From Nipponacmea schrenckii (Eukaryota; Mollusca; Gastropoda; Lottiidae): DNA of 64,000 bases. The notes under the pieces were generated by a model, which had not been told where the DNA came from, made no database searches, and saw only the letters and a list, made by a program, of their open reading frames with translations. The position numbers and the translations under genes were made by a program. Location of the stretch: NCBI GenBank assembly GCA_030562195.1, contig CM060199.1:14342338-14406337 (forward strand), in the 5' to 3' direction. Shown one piece after another: positions 36,060-47,764 of the stretch; within the stretch, counting starts at the first letter, position 1; the number at the start of each line of letters is the position of its first letter.

Positions 36060-36592
36060 TTTGAAACAAACAATGAAAATTACCGCAGGTTATTATCCAG
36101 GAAGTTGTTTGGTTGCTTGACTTGTAAATTCTGATCATTATAATTCCTGCAACTCCTGTCACTTACAGAATCATTAGGCTACCACTCTATAATAACACAA
36201 TACATTGTCACATGCCTTCGTAGAATAATAATACCTTTTGTTGGCTTTCCTGTTAATTAATACTGATTGTCTTTCTCTGGTTTAATAATGAGTGTCATTA
36301 TTTTTTATTACTTTTATGCTTGCGTCTTAGCCTAATGAATTAATATCTATATGATAATAGACCTAAACAATGTAGTTCTGTACATATTAACATTGTTGTA
36401 CTCTATTCTCAAAAGACCGATAATCTGTGCTTTGATAAAGGTATCATTTTAGTCAGACATAAATGAAACTATTCTTCTCTGTACAACCAGATGTCTAAGT
36501 GGTCCCGACTTTCCATTTTTCCATTATGTTAATGAGTATAATTTTATGTACTATTAAGTGCTATTCTCAGAATTGCCAATGGAATTAAGATA
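36060..36592. other. Upstream region of the guanylate cyclase
   Basis: AT-rich sequence that should contain the 5' UTR and promoter of the minus-strand cyclase. No specific element could be called. Confidence 0.4.
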
Positions 36593-38398
36593 GCTTGCCA
36601 GGCAAGGTAACATACGCCCACTGGCAGCATTGAATTTGAATAATAAATTGAGCACAAACTCAAAAATCATTAACTGAATATTGAATTCATTAAAAAAAGT
36701 CGTCAAATTCAAACTTGACTATCAATTCAAATGCCTTTACAACAAGTTCCATCAAAATCCTTTGAAAATTGAAGCTTCTTATTGCAACCACAATAGAATT
36801 GTGACACAATTTTACTAAGTCAAGGGCAATAACTCAAAACCGTTCATTGAAAAAATGTCAAATTGAAACTTGACTAAGGTCTAATCAAGTCCAATTCACA
36901 CCAAGTTTCATCAAAATCCTTTGAAAATTGTAGGTTTTATTGTATCAACAATAAAATTATAACATACTAAGTCAAGGGCAATAAATCAAAAACTGTTCAT
37001 AAAAAAAAAATCGTCAAATTCGAACTTGACCGAAGTCATATTAATACCAATGCTAACACCAAGTTTCATCAAAATCCATTGAAAATTGTTGCTCCTATTG
37101 CATTCACAATAAAATTTTGACAACATTTTATTAATTCAAGGACAATCACTAAAAAAAATTTCATCGAAAAATCATCTATTTCGAACTTGACTGCCGTCCT
37201 ATCAATTTCAATACTCGTACCAAGTTAAATTCAAGGGCAATCACTAAAAAAAATTTCATCGAAAAATCGTCTATTTCGAACTTGACTGCCGTCTTATCAA
37301 TTTCAATACTCAAGTTACATCAAAATCCATTGAAAATTGTAGCTTCTATTGCACCAACAATAACAATTTTTACACAATTTTACTTAGTCAAGGGCAATTA
37401 CTCATTAACTGTTTATCCAAAAATAGTCAAATTCGAACTTGACCACTGCCTTATCAATTTCAATGCTCATACCAAGTTTCATCAAAATCCTTTGAAAATT
37501 GTAGCCTCTATTACACCCACAATAAAATTTTGACGCGATTTTACAAAGTCAAGGACAATAACTCGAGAACCGTTTAGCGAAAAATCGTCAAATTCAAAAC
37601 TTGACCCCCGCTTATCAATTCCAATTCACATACCATGTTTCATTCAAATCCATTGAAAATTGTTGCATCTAATGCATCAACAATAAAATTTGACGTGATG
37701 TAACTAAGTCAAGGGCAATAACTCAAGAACCGTTTATCAAAAAATCGTCAAATTCAAAACTTGACCACCGCCTTATCAATTCCAATTCACATACCATGTT
37801 TCATTCAAATCCATTGAAAATTGTAGCTTCTATTGCATCAACAATAAATTTTGACGCGATGTAACTAAGTCAATGGCAATAACTCAAAAAGTGTTTATTG
37901 AAAAATCGTCAAATTCGAACTTGACCACCCTCTTATCAATTCTAATGCTCACACCGAGTTTCATTCAAATCCATTGCAAATTGTAGCTTCTATTGTGTCT
38001 ACAACAAATATAGAGGCAGGGGCAATAACTGAAAAACCGTTCATCGAAAAATCGTCAAAATCGAACTTGACCGCCGTCTTATCAATTCCAATGCTCATAC
38101 CAAGTTTCATTCAGATCCATTTAGAAATTGTAGCTTCCATAGAGTCTACAACAAATGTTGACGGACCGACGGACAGACCGACAGATTTACCGAGCGACAG
38201 ACGGACCGACGGACGGACAGGGGCAACAAACTTGACCACCACCTTATCAATTCCAATTCACACACCATGTTTCATTCAAATCCATACCGGTATAAAATTA
38301 TAGCTACTATAGTGTCTACAACAAAATGTTGACGGACCGACGGACCGACATGGGCGACGACAATATACGTCCACATATTCATGTGGGCGTATAAAAAT
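36593..38398 (-). mobile_element. Second 'pearl'-like element, inverted orientation
   Basis: Mirror image of 10281-11931. Starts at GCTTGCCAGGCAAGGTAACA, contains about ten tandem cores (GGGCAATAACTC, TCGAACTTGAC, ACCAAGTTTCAT, GAAAATTGTAGCTTCTATTG), then an ACGG-type microsatellite at about 38160-38220, a second one at 38330-38350, and ends CATGTGGGCGTATAAAA. Non-autonomous. Confidence 0.82.
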
Positions 38399-38707
38399 CG
38401 GTTTATAAGCTCAGTGCTTATTAAATAGCCTAAATTAATCCTATAGCCTGGAAATTTTCCAAAACGCCATATTATTGAAGGTTCGAACTTTGGCAGTACG
38501 TGTGCCGGAAGAAAATATGAGAAAATGAAAGAAAATATGATTACAGATTGAGTATTGAGGGAGTGGGAAGTTAATGACAAAAGTTTACTGACAGGCGCAC
38601 TTATTCCTCATGAGTTTCTTCATATACAACAGTAGGCCTATAAGAAAAAAAAACATTTCCCGATCAATTTGACGAAACAAGTCTCTTGTGATTAGAAAAG
38701 TTTATTT
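38399..38707. other. Spacer, nothing recognised
   Basis: No gene, repeat array or RNA seen. Confidence 0.5.
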
Positions 38708-39064
38708 GAAAGTGATAGTCCTACTGCATCTATAGGTATAAATTATATTTCTCAAAAATGGTCAATGATTACATATTCATCAGTGAATTTACCTGTTGTC
38801 ATAAAGTAATCGAATCCCTTAAAATCTGGAAAACGCACACAACTAAGTAATAGTTGAAAGGCACTTTCAATTTATTAAACGTTTTTCAATAATTAATTTC
38901 ATCTAAATGGATAATTACTGAATTTTATGGATTTTCGGATTATGTAAGGGTTCTATTATGTTATTTATGGCAACAGATATCTATTGATATAATTATACTC
39001 TGATTGACTAAGTTTAAAAATTTTGAATTATATGTTCATTCTTAGACGCAGTTCCCTTTAAAGT
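38708..39064. mobile_element. TTAAAGGGATA-family MITE, diverged copy
   Basis: Matches 28283-28634 along most of its length (ATTCATCAGTGAATTTACCT, TCATAAAGTAA, CCCTTTAAAG at the right end). The left terminus is decayed. Confidence 0.6.
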
Positions 39065-39498
39065 CTCCGAGATTGTCTATCAATCTTATAGCGGCTAGAG
39101 TTTTGAATATTTCCATTCTTTCCTACAAAAAACCCTCTAAAGAAAGTACCGGTATACACATAAACTACATTTCTATACAATGCTTAGATTAATAGTGTAG
39201 CTTACTAAAACAAAAATTTAAGGAAATGGATGCTAATGGTGTGGTAGAACAATCGATACAATATTAACATTCACAGGCTGTTATTATTTAAAATTAGTAC
39301 AAATGGGTTACAACAATTATGTCCAGTACAATTTATAGCCGGTCAACAGACACGTTTCGCAAACACACATTTACGATTACGATAACAATTTTATAATCGC
39401 AAACGTAATAGGTGTCGTTTTTGAAAAATGTAGGTTTCGCAAATATACGATTTCAAAATTACGATTCATGTCCAAAGACGGGATTCGAACCAGTTGAT
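39065..39498. other. Spacer, nothing recognised
   Basis: AT-rich; no gene or clear repeat. A short palindromic region around ATTACGATTACG-type motifs near 39370-39470 has a counterpart at about 41460-41490. Confidence 0.4.
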
Positions 39499-40760
39499 AT
39501 ATACACAACAAAAAAAGTGTTGCACCCCCATATTAAAACCACTGGTACATCATAAAATGGAGAGCACCCGAAAGGGGTCTTGTAGGGCATTCTCCCATGG
39601 GAATTTTGGGTTTTGATTCATTGTGTTTTCCTTTGGAAAACACTCGCGCAAATGCAACAATGTGCACGAGAAAAGCATGAGGCATGAATTTTGCAGTATC
39701 TCCCTGTGGTAAAAAACGTGTATAAAAAACGTTGTTAAAAAGCCCAATCCATTCACACACGAAATGCCGGGTAGACTAATGTCAGAAGCTGTTAAGTGGC
39801 AGATTATTAGCCTGCGCAGAGCCGGGCATTCTTTCAAGGAGATTGCCAGAGGAGAGTGCACTGATCTGATGAAAGCAGATTTCTCCTGCATGTGGTGGAT
39901 GGCCGAGTGAAGGTTTGGAGGCGTCGAGGCACAGCTTATGTACCAAGGAACATCATGCCAACGGTAGCCTATGGTGGTGGTTCGGTTATGGTATGGGGCT
40001 GCTTCTCATTTGATTGCAAGCTGGATTTGGTAACCATACAAGGGAATTTGACAGGGGCTCGCTACCTCCAGGAAGTTCTCGATCCAGCTGTTTTTCCGCA
40101 TTTTGATGATCACACATTAGCCAGCAGACCCGTATTTATGGATGACAACGCTAGGCCTCATCGCTTGAGAGCTGTCACCCAATTCATCCACAACAATGCT
40201 GTCCAGAACATCCCTTGGCCAGCGATGAGTCCAGATCTTAATCCTCTGGAACATGTTCGGGACATTTGGGGCGCAGGATTAAATCTCGCGACCCTCCTCC
40301 ACAGAACTTGCACCAACTGGAAGCAGCCTTGCACGAGGAGTGGCGTCAGATGCCCATGCAATCATTCCAATGTCTTGTGAGGGGTATGAGGAGGAGACTG
40401 GAAGCAGTGATCCAAGTGCGAGGTGGAATTACCCGATATTGACTGGTATTGATTCTCTGATCACCATTTGTGCTTTTTGACATCCCGTTAGAGCTCTGTC
40501 AACACTAAAATTTTAGATCTCACCATACTTTTTTGCATTTTCGTTTTCCTTGATTTACACCCTTATTTCTACACAGCATTCCCACATGCCATAAAGTCCA
40601 GATTTTCAAAACTAACGTTCGTGTTACAGTCAATGATCCATTTTATTGATATTCACATACTCCTGGCTCAAATATTTATTCAGGTTTACATACACGAGTT
40701 AAACAGAACAGTACTATACTAAATAGTAGGGGGGTGCAACACATTTTTGGTTGTGTATAT
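39499..40760 (+). mobile_element. Tc1/mariner transposon with a broken DDE transposase
   Basis: Inverted termini flanked by TA: left TATACACAAC...GTGTTGCACC, right GGGTGCAACACATT...GTTGTGTATA. The transposase starts at 39763 (MPGRLMSEAVKW). The DNA-binding region is mostly deleted, the frame jumps to DESRFLLHVVDGRVKVWRRR (first catalytic Asp, about 39865), then runs through GSVMVWGCFS, FMDDNARPHRL (second Asp) and SPDLNPLEH (Glu; DD34E type). A further frameshift near 40288 leads into the true C terminus (MPMQSFQCLVRGMRRRLEAV), ending at about 40441. Middle deletion and two frame changes make it inactive, but the termini are intact, so it could in principle have been mobilised in trans. Confidence 0.85.
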
Positions 40761-40946
40761 TTCCCGGCATTACAATATAGCTATCCTATATAGGATGTTT
40801 ATGTATACAAATGTATTTTTGACTTTGGGCTTGGGCTTGGGCCATTGGGCCTGGGGGCTCTGGCAGATTTTGTTATAATAAATCTATTTTAGGTGATAGA
40901 CCTAGCCTAGGAACATTCAACAGGTCCCAGGCCAACCTCTAGACAT
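40761..40946. other. Short spacer
   Basis: G/T-rich short repeats near 40830 (GGGCTTGGGCTTGGGCC). No gene. Confidence 0.4.
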
Positions 40947-41102
40947 CCAGGCCCGTAGCCAGACTCGATTTTTCGTGGGGCAAGTAGTAAATCCGGAGGG
41001 GCAATTGGGGGAGTTGCAGTAATAATATGGGACATTTGCAAGAATTTTCAAGGGGGGGGGAAATCCATTTTTTCCTTGCCCCCCTTGCAACTACGGGCCT
41101 GG
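40947..41102. mobile_element. Small MITE with CCAGGCCCGTAG termini
   Basis: 156 bp. Perfect 12-bp inverted termini CCAGGCCCGTAG and CTACGGGCCTGG, followed inwards by purine-rich/pyrimidine-rich strands. Same family as 3247-3612. Confidence 0.7.
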
Positions 41103-41807
41103 ACATAACAGGTAGAGATAAGCATGCAGTGTGAGTGAATATTAGCCTTTCGCCATGGTGTGGCAGGCGAGTTTTTGACGTTTTAAGCCTAAAATTGATC
41201 CCAACTTGTCCCAAGTGAAAACATCTAAAATCAATGTTGAGTCACTATTTTTTTGACAGCAATACAGTATCTGATGTTTCCATAAGTACCAAACCTTGGT
41301 AAAAATTATCATAAACCTGCACAAAAAGAACTAATGTGTGTACATATTTACTTACGATTCTGGGCTTAATTAAACGTTGTCAAGAATGACGCTGTAGGCC
41401 TACGTTTACCGATTATTAAGTACATGTACGCATAATATTGTGACATCATACACAAAAATAATAATCGTATTCGTAATCGTGGGGTTGTGAAACGTCTCTT
41501 CTAGACAAAATGGTGATTCCATTCACAGAATGAGGGGCATCGTCATGTATACAGATAGTATCCATACATGGATTCACTGATATTGTTCTAATGCAAAACA
41601 AAGTGAAATATATAAACTATATATTTAATACTAGATAGCATAACAATAAAATATCAGATCATGTCGATAAAAGATATAAAAATTACTACGAACACTCATC
41701 ATTACCAATTCTGGCAATTTCAGTTTAATAAAATAACTTATAACAATTTGTGTTGTGAGCTTCCAGCCTCCTAATAGATAAATATCACAGAGATTATCAG
41801 TGAACAT
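41103..41807. other. Spacer, nothing recognised
   Basis: No convincing gene or repeat. Confidence 0.4.
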
Positions 41808-41935
41808 TTTAAGCCCAATTGAATGGGCTGAAGGTTAGACAGGACCATGTCCTTGTGTATTGCCGCATTGGGCCAAATTTTGACCCATGTAAAATAAAGA
41901 GATTATTATTATTATCATTATTATTATAAGATGAA
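41808..41935 (+). repeat. Retroposon 3' tail
   Basis: GACCATGTCCTTGTGTATTG, then CAAATTTTGACCCATGTAAA, then ATAAAGAG and a run of ATT triplets. This looks like the 3' end of a LINE or SINE with a simple-repeat tail. Confidence 0.45.
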
Positions 41936-42364
41936 AAAAATATATTATTTGTATTATTATAAGTCCGCCGTTAATTATTTAAAGCTTACGCAAACTTTGA
42001 ACATTCGCTATGCTTTTTGAGAAAACCACTTTAAGGTTTTTAAAAAAATAAACGCCTAATTGTAGATATATGTCTCATACATAATCTAAATTTTCAGCTA
42101 AAATATATTCAGTATTTGTACGGCCCATCACCAAAACTAGTTTAAGCTGCTTACGCAACAATTTGCAAACCAAATAACCCATATAGAACAAATTCAGTTT
42201 GATCCAGCAGAAATTTGATGTAAATAGCATAATATCAAAAATATTGTCGGTATAATTTACAATTTTTTTTGACCATGGAAATTTTGCATACTTACCCTTT
42301 CCTTTAATAATGATTGTTAATAATCCCACATATATCCCAAAGATCAATAAAATATATATTACTC

Positions 42365-43898
42365 TTATTGATTCAGTTTACCTATATCATATAAACCATT
42401 AGCTAATCTATACAGTACAATACAGCCTTTACCAGCTGGGGCAATATTGTTCCAGATATCCCTATGGGATTCTTCTAATGAAACCATATCATTTAGTGAA
42501 AGGGTCATTATATTGGTTGATTCTTCAGCTTCTGATTGACTGCCTTCTTTATAAAGTGATACCACTTCTGATGATGTTTTTGAGCACCTGAAATAATCAA
42601 AGCTATGCCATATGAAGCTCATATAGTAGTCGCTTATACAGCTTATATTTGGGCTTAGAATGTTACTTTTCACCAAAAAATAAATATCTTTGTGACAATA
42701 TGTTCCTAGGCAATAAAGTGACATACAGTTCTAAGTTATAGAAAAAGTTATAGTTGTAAACTGACAACAATACATACATGACAAAATTTTTATTTTGTAC
42801 TCCATGAGTGCCCAAAAAAACAATGATAGCCCAAATTTACTACTACACTACTACCCTAATTCCACACCTGATAATAAGTACTTCAATAATTCAATGAGTT
42901 ACTCCCACAATAAAGTAATCTTAAAATGTGTCTTTTAGGGTGCCTCGAAGACCAAGTTCAGAGTTAATTACTCACTGTACTATAAATTCGATGCTTGGTC
43001 TACATGCACTGGTGGTATTAAGAGCTATACCAATAAGTTGTGGAGCTGACAAACAATGTTCTGGAATGTTGACTTCATCTCGTATCTCTCTGATTATAGA
43101 GTAAAATATTTCATTGACAACAGCTTCACCAGTCATAGTTGATAGATCTATCTCTTCAAAACTCTTTTTGCCCACTAGTTCCTATTAAAATAATATAAAC
43201 TTATGTATCCTACAACTAAAAATGGATATACCATTTCTTTATATAAAAGAGATGAAGGACCTATTGTTATATATTAAAGAGATGAACATTTAGTTTTATT
43301 TACAAAAACTTCAAATACTACAATCTCATAAAACGTCTGATTTATTGATCTTTTATAACACATTTTGAATAGCTAGAAGGTAGTGTTTAAGATAATAAAA
43401 AAGTAAAATAATTGAAAGCTATACCTCTGGTTCAGCATGCCCACCAGGAACATCCCACAAACCAGGAGCTTCAGCACAATCATTACTTCTTCTCAATAAA
43501 ATCACATGGTTGTCACTGGTGATGACAAATGAACCAACACCAACTGGGTCTGACATACACGCCTGTTCATTTTTGAAAACATCCTTGCCACAACTATGTA
43601 ATAATTTAGGATTTGGAGCCCAGTTTGTGCCCAAGTATTCTTTGTAACATGTAACACCTAAATTCAGAGTTAAAATTTTATCAGAGGATTCACTGACAGA
43701 ATCTAATCTAAATTTTGTACCATTATATAGTTTCGGATTTGTGCCAACCCTGCCATTCCAAGTCTCCTCAATTGAAGTTTCTAACTTTGAAGGTAAAGAT
43801 TTTCGATTGAAACCTGGGTCTAAAATAGCAACTACCTTGTCATTAGATAGATATTTTGATTGTTTAACAAAAAAGAGTATTTTTATATCAGGATCCAT
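42365..43898 (-). CDS. NUDT22: UDP-sugar diphosphatase (Nudix hydrolase 22)
   Basis: Three coding exons in transcript order: 43425-43898, 42976-43181, 42365-42587 (300 aa; the human protein is about 303). The family hydrolyses UDP-glucose and UDP-galactose to UMP and sugar-1-phosphate. Strong landmarks: N-terminal MDPDIKILF, YKEYLGTNWAPN, DPVGVGSFVITSDNHVILLR, EAPGLWDVPGGHAEPE, then the split Nudix box region IIREIRDEVNIP, GIALNTTSA and the end KGCIVLYRL. Exon 1 ends at GAG|GTATAG, exon 2 at CA|GTGAGT, and phases agree. The last exon reads straight to a stop after DIGKLNQ; I saw no need for a further exon. Divergent from RSPH9 with only 273 bp between start codons. Confidence 0.94.
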
Positions 43899-44005
43899 TT
43901 GAAAATCTTAAAAAAAATTGCCTAAAACAATGGGAGAAAGTTCATAAGATATTTGACATATTTGTAAACAAATGCCACGTGATTTTTAAGGGCTGGATAA
44001 CCGAG

Positions 44006-44014
44006 ACCGGAAGT
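44006..44014 (+). promoter_or_regulatory. ETS-family binding site candidate
   Basis: ACCGGAAGT, the core of ETS/GABP sites often found in divergent housekeeping promoters. Confidence 0.5.
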
Positions 44015-44052
44015 AAATTAGATAAACAGGAAACAAAAAGTGCGCATGGCTG

Positions 44053-44066
44053 ACTACCTTGGCAAC
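44053..44066 (+). promoter_or_regulatory. RFX X-box candidate upstream of RSPH9
   Basis: ACTACCTTGGCAAC fits the RYYNYYWWRRNRAC X-box consensus at every position and lies 106 bp before the RSPH9 start codon, the usual distance for ciliary genes under RFX control. Function is inferred. Confidence 0.6.
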
Positions 44067-44171
44067 GTTTATTAGCAACAACAATAATCGCATTGGAGAC
44101 TTGTTAAAAATCTGTTTTATGCCATTATTATTTATTCAGTTGTACAGTTGATCCAGAATAAATACACAAAA

Positions 44172-46716
44172 ATGGACGGGGAAGGTCTTCATCTGAATAT
44201 TGATTATGTCGGAAGCAGTGGTATTATATTGAGTCCAGAACAAAAGGCAGCTTTACAAACGTCACTTATAATCTTACAAAATGAAAACAAATTCAACACA
44301 ATTTATTTTTGGGGCAAAATTTGTGGAATTAAAGATGATTACTACATAGCTCAAGGTGTTGGTCGAAATGAATTTGAAGGGAGAAAGACATTTTACAGGT
44401 AATATTATTAGTACTATTATTCTTATCATTTTCGTTTTTCCTTTATTGAATAGGCCTTAGCGGCGAGGCCTAACATAACAACACCAATGCAGATCATTAA
44501 GAATCTTATTTCCAAAGACAACTTGTTCTATGAAAATATACCATTCATCAACCACAAAGATTCAAGAAAATATTCCCTGTGTGTTCGTTTCTAATTATTT
44601 AACTTTTTAAAATTTTTTTTTTTAGCAAAGATTGTATTCACTGGGGTTTATTACCACCAGCAACTAAAGCCTTACGAGACCAGAGTAGACTAGCTAAGGG
44701 AAGGTTTACTGGTGATCCTTCTTATGAATATGAACATGTTGAAACAAAGAAAATTGGTGAAGGTGAAGATGCTACTGAAGAAGAAGAAACTGTAAGTTAT
44801 TGATGATATTAACAGCACCTCTACCTTCTAATTTCTAACAATGTATAGGTCATGTGTCATAGATCTAGTAGATTCATGCCACTAAAGATTAGATTGTCAT
44901 CATAGTGTGATCTATAATATTATCTCATAAGATTGTTAATGACATCCGATGACAACTTTCTGAACTTAACTATACGTTTCATTTGCATTGTAGCAGAATC
45001 TGGTATCAGGTTCAATTCTTAAAAGTGATACAGCTTATAAATTTATGAGCTGTTGAATAATTTTTTATACGATGTCATGTGAATGGATAAGAAAAAATCT
45101 GTTAAATGACATTATCTATGAGCTTAAGTGTTTAATATCAAATTGAATTATCATTGCAGATAATGATTAAAGAAGAAAACAGATTGACCTCTGTAATAGC
45201 TGATATTGATGAAGATGTTAGAATTGTACCACGTGCTGCTTACGTTAAAACACCAACAGGAAATGTAATAAGCAACAGAAGTTTCGAAGGTGGGTGAATG
45301 CTCCTAAATTTATACTTTCATTGAAATCAGATGGACAATTCCTTATCAATTATAAAAGTATGCGAGTGTCTCTTTAAGACTAAGATTTTAAACACTGGCA
45401 TGAATATGTATTTGATACACATAATGGGATTAATATTCAAGTAGTCATCCAGCACAATTTGTTAAGACTATCCAGTAAATATATCAAAGTCTTCAAAAGA
45501 TTTGTGTATGGGCTACATTTAGTGCTATTACTTTTATCATTACAATTTCTCACACCACATTTATACTTCTGGTATTCAAAAATATGCATCTGATCAATGA
45601 ACCTTATGTCATTATCGTTTTTACTGTTCAAGCAAAATCTACTTAAAATCTCTTTAAGGTAACTTAATCCATCTTTGATATCCGTTTTTTAGTTTTTTGT
45701 GACACTTATGTATGTCTCAAATGACTTGCTTTACATTCTCTAAGAAATATTCAAAGTATTACTACCTCTTAGAATGGACATAAATCTAAATGAAATGAAA
45801 TAAAATAATGGAGTTTTATTCCTACTTTTCTGCACCTTCTGGTTTAAAGTAGAAGCTAAAACTTGAAAGTATTAAACTTAATATATATCATTTGGACTTT
45901 TATAGAACAGAATCTCTATGTAGTGATATATCCATTAAACTAAGTATTCTTTAAAAATGAGTAAGTTTAATATATTATAGGATTACAACTTAGTTTAATG
46001 GATTATGACTTAGTTCTATATAATATTTTATTAGGTTATAGAGAGATTCCGTCACTCAAGTTTTCACACCAGGTAAATCCACCAATGAACAAAAGAGTCA
46101 TGTTAGCAAAGTTTAAATTTAATTTTTTTTTTGTCATCCTAAGAAGAATGTCTCTGTTTTCCAGGTCTTTCAGTGTCTGAATCAGCAAAATTAAGTAGTT
46201 ATTTACATTTCCGAGAGGCTAAACTACTTCTAGAAAAACCTTTGTTAGACAGGGCAAACCTGGATAAGGCTTTGGATTTTATGGACAGTATTGAGGAAGA
46301 TATTCCTAGAGGTATGTATATTTCTTTTTTCCTTGAGCAGTTTTAGTTTAAATATAGAATTGCAATGGCAAGACAATGCTAATGTTGTAAAACAGTAAAA
46401 GGTTTAGCCACAATATTTTGCCTGCCAATGATGCCTATTACCATTTAAAATACTTTTCTGATAGCCATTGGTCTAACATGTCCCTTTAAGTGGCAAATGA
46501 ATGACAGCTTGATTTATTGCTTAGTTTAACCATACTTCATATTTGTTGTTTTCAGGATCATGGAGCTGCCAGTTTGAAAGAGGAAGTGGGCTTCTAACAT
46601 TAAGAAGTTTATTGTGGCAAGGATACACATTTTTCCATGTCCCAGGAACCCGAAGATTTGGCTCGGTATATTTTGGTTCAGGAGAGAAAAACCTAGATTT
46701 ACCATTCATGTTATAA
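44172..46716 (+). CDS. RSPH9: Radial spoke head protein 9 homologue
   Basis: Five coding exons: 44172-44398, 44626-44791, 45160-45289, 46165-46311, 46556-46716. All phases agree and the product is 276 aa, the same length I recall for the human protein. It is a component of the radial spoke head of motile cilia and flagella, which transmits signals between the central pair and the outer doublets. Recognisable blocks: IYFWGKICGIKDDYYIAQG, GRFTGDPSYEYEHVE, IVPRAAYVKTP, NRSFEGLSVSE, SYLHFRE, LDFMDSIEEDIPRGSW, LRSLLWQGYTFFHVPGT and C-terminal GSGEKNLDLPFML. The last intron boundary AGAG|GTATGT fits. An AATAAA lies at 46993-46998. Its X-box suggests RFX regulation. Confidence 0.96.
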
Positions 46717-47764
46717 ATTAATTTACTCTTAAAATTTCAATGTGATGAAAATTGTGTCTATCTCAAATTCTTATTTCATTGTTTTTACTGTACAAAGATA
46801 TCATTCTATTAGCATGGACGGAATTAAGCTGGACTTGATGTCAAGAAGATGCACTGGACAGCATAATACAAAAACAAGACTCCAGTAATGTCTTGATATA
46901 CAATTTTATAAGGGGGGTATTGAGAGGTCAGACTGTAAAACTAGGTGTATCATTCAAACTCTTGATTTTATTTATTATTCATGAATTGTATAAATAAAAC
47001 ATATTTATTCATCGTTTTTAGTTTTAACAAAATTGCAAAAAGCAGATTTTTGATTTGCAATTGGTATCGTCAAACATGTAAATACATAATTCTTTCATAA
47101 CCTTTTTTGGCAGAAGCAAGATTACAGAAGATAAGGTCATGTAATTTATAACTTTCAAAGTTAGTAATCGAACCTAAACTCTAAACATGGGAAACATTAT
47201 CTTGATGCTTTTCTATTGCAGACTATTTGAACATCCAAACTATCACCAATTTACAAAGCTTATTATCCCTTTAACCATACTCCATTATCTACTGTATTAG
47301 GTGTAAGTGAGACCTTATTCTTGCCTTGTTTTGAGACACTGAATGCTAGGTTCATAACAAATTACATCCTTCACAACATCTATAAATGAATAGCCTATGT
47401 GATGTCAAACACCCAATCAACAGTAATGTGTGAAGTAAAATCAATTTTCGATTGCGCAAGAGAAAATCGTGACATGTGAATAAGGTCTATCAATGTACAA
47501 CATTTTACAATATTGTATTTTGCTAAGGTTGAAATAAAATTTATGAGCATAATGAATGGATAACAATTTGCTTATTGAAAATGTTAAAAGTGGTACATTA
47601 GAAAATAATTGTCATAATCTCTTACACAATGACAATGGGATACATCTATCATTTTTCAAAATCAGAAACCCTATCAACTAATATTTGCAATATCCATAAT
47701 GTCTAATAGTCTATATGATGGTTGAAATCTAAACACAAAGTTTTTGTCATGAAGACATCATTAT
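46717..47764. other. RSPH9 3' UTR and intergenic DNA
   Basis: Contains the AATAAA at 46993-46998. The rest is AT-rich DNA between the tail-to-tail genes RSPH9 and MRPS18A. No other gene seen. Confidence 0.5.
46993..46998 (+). promoter_or_regulatory. Polyadenylation signal of RSPH9
   Basis: AATAAA about 280 nt past the stop codon, the first canonical signal seen. Confidence 0.5.

Larger units (their letters stand above)
43899..44171. promoter_or_regulatory. Bidirectional promoter of NUDT22 and RSPH9
   Basis: The two ATGs face away from each other across 273 bp. The stretch contains CACGTG (43976-43981), an ETS-type ACCGGAAGT (44006-44014) and an X-box candidate (44053-44066). No TATA box stands out. 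Confidence 0.75.

Noticed and set aside
39550..39891. Minus-strand 113-codon frame
   Set aside because: Antisense to the Tc1 5' region.
42075..42347. 90-codon minus-strand frame just after NUDT22
   Set aside because: NUDT22 already ends with the family's usual C terminus. The frame is hydrophobic AT-rich sequence without homology and is likely 3' UTR.
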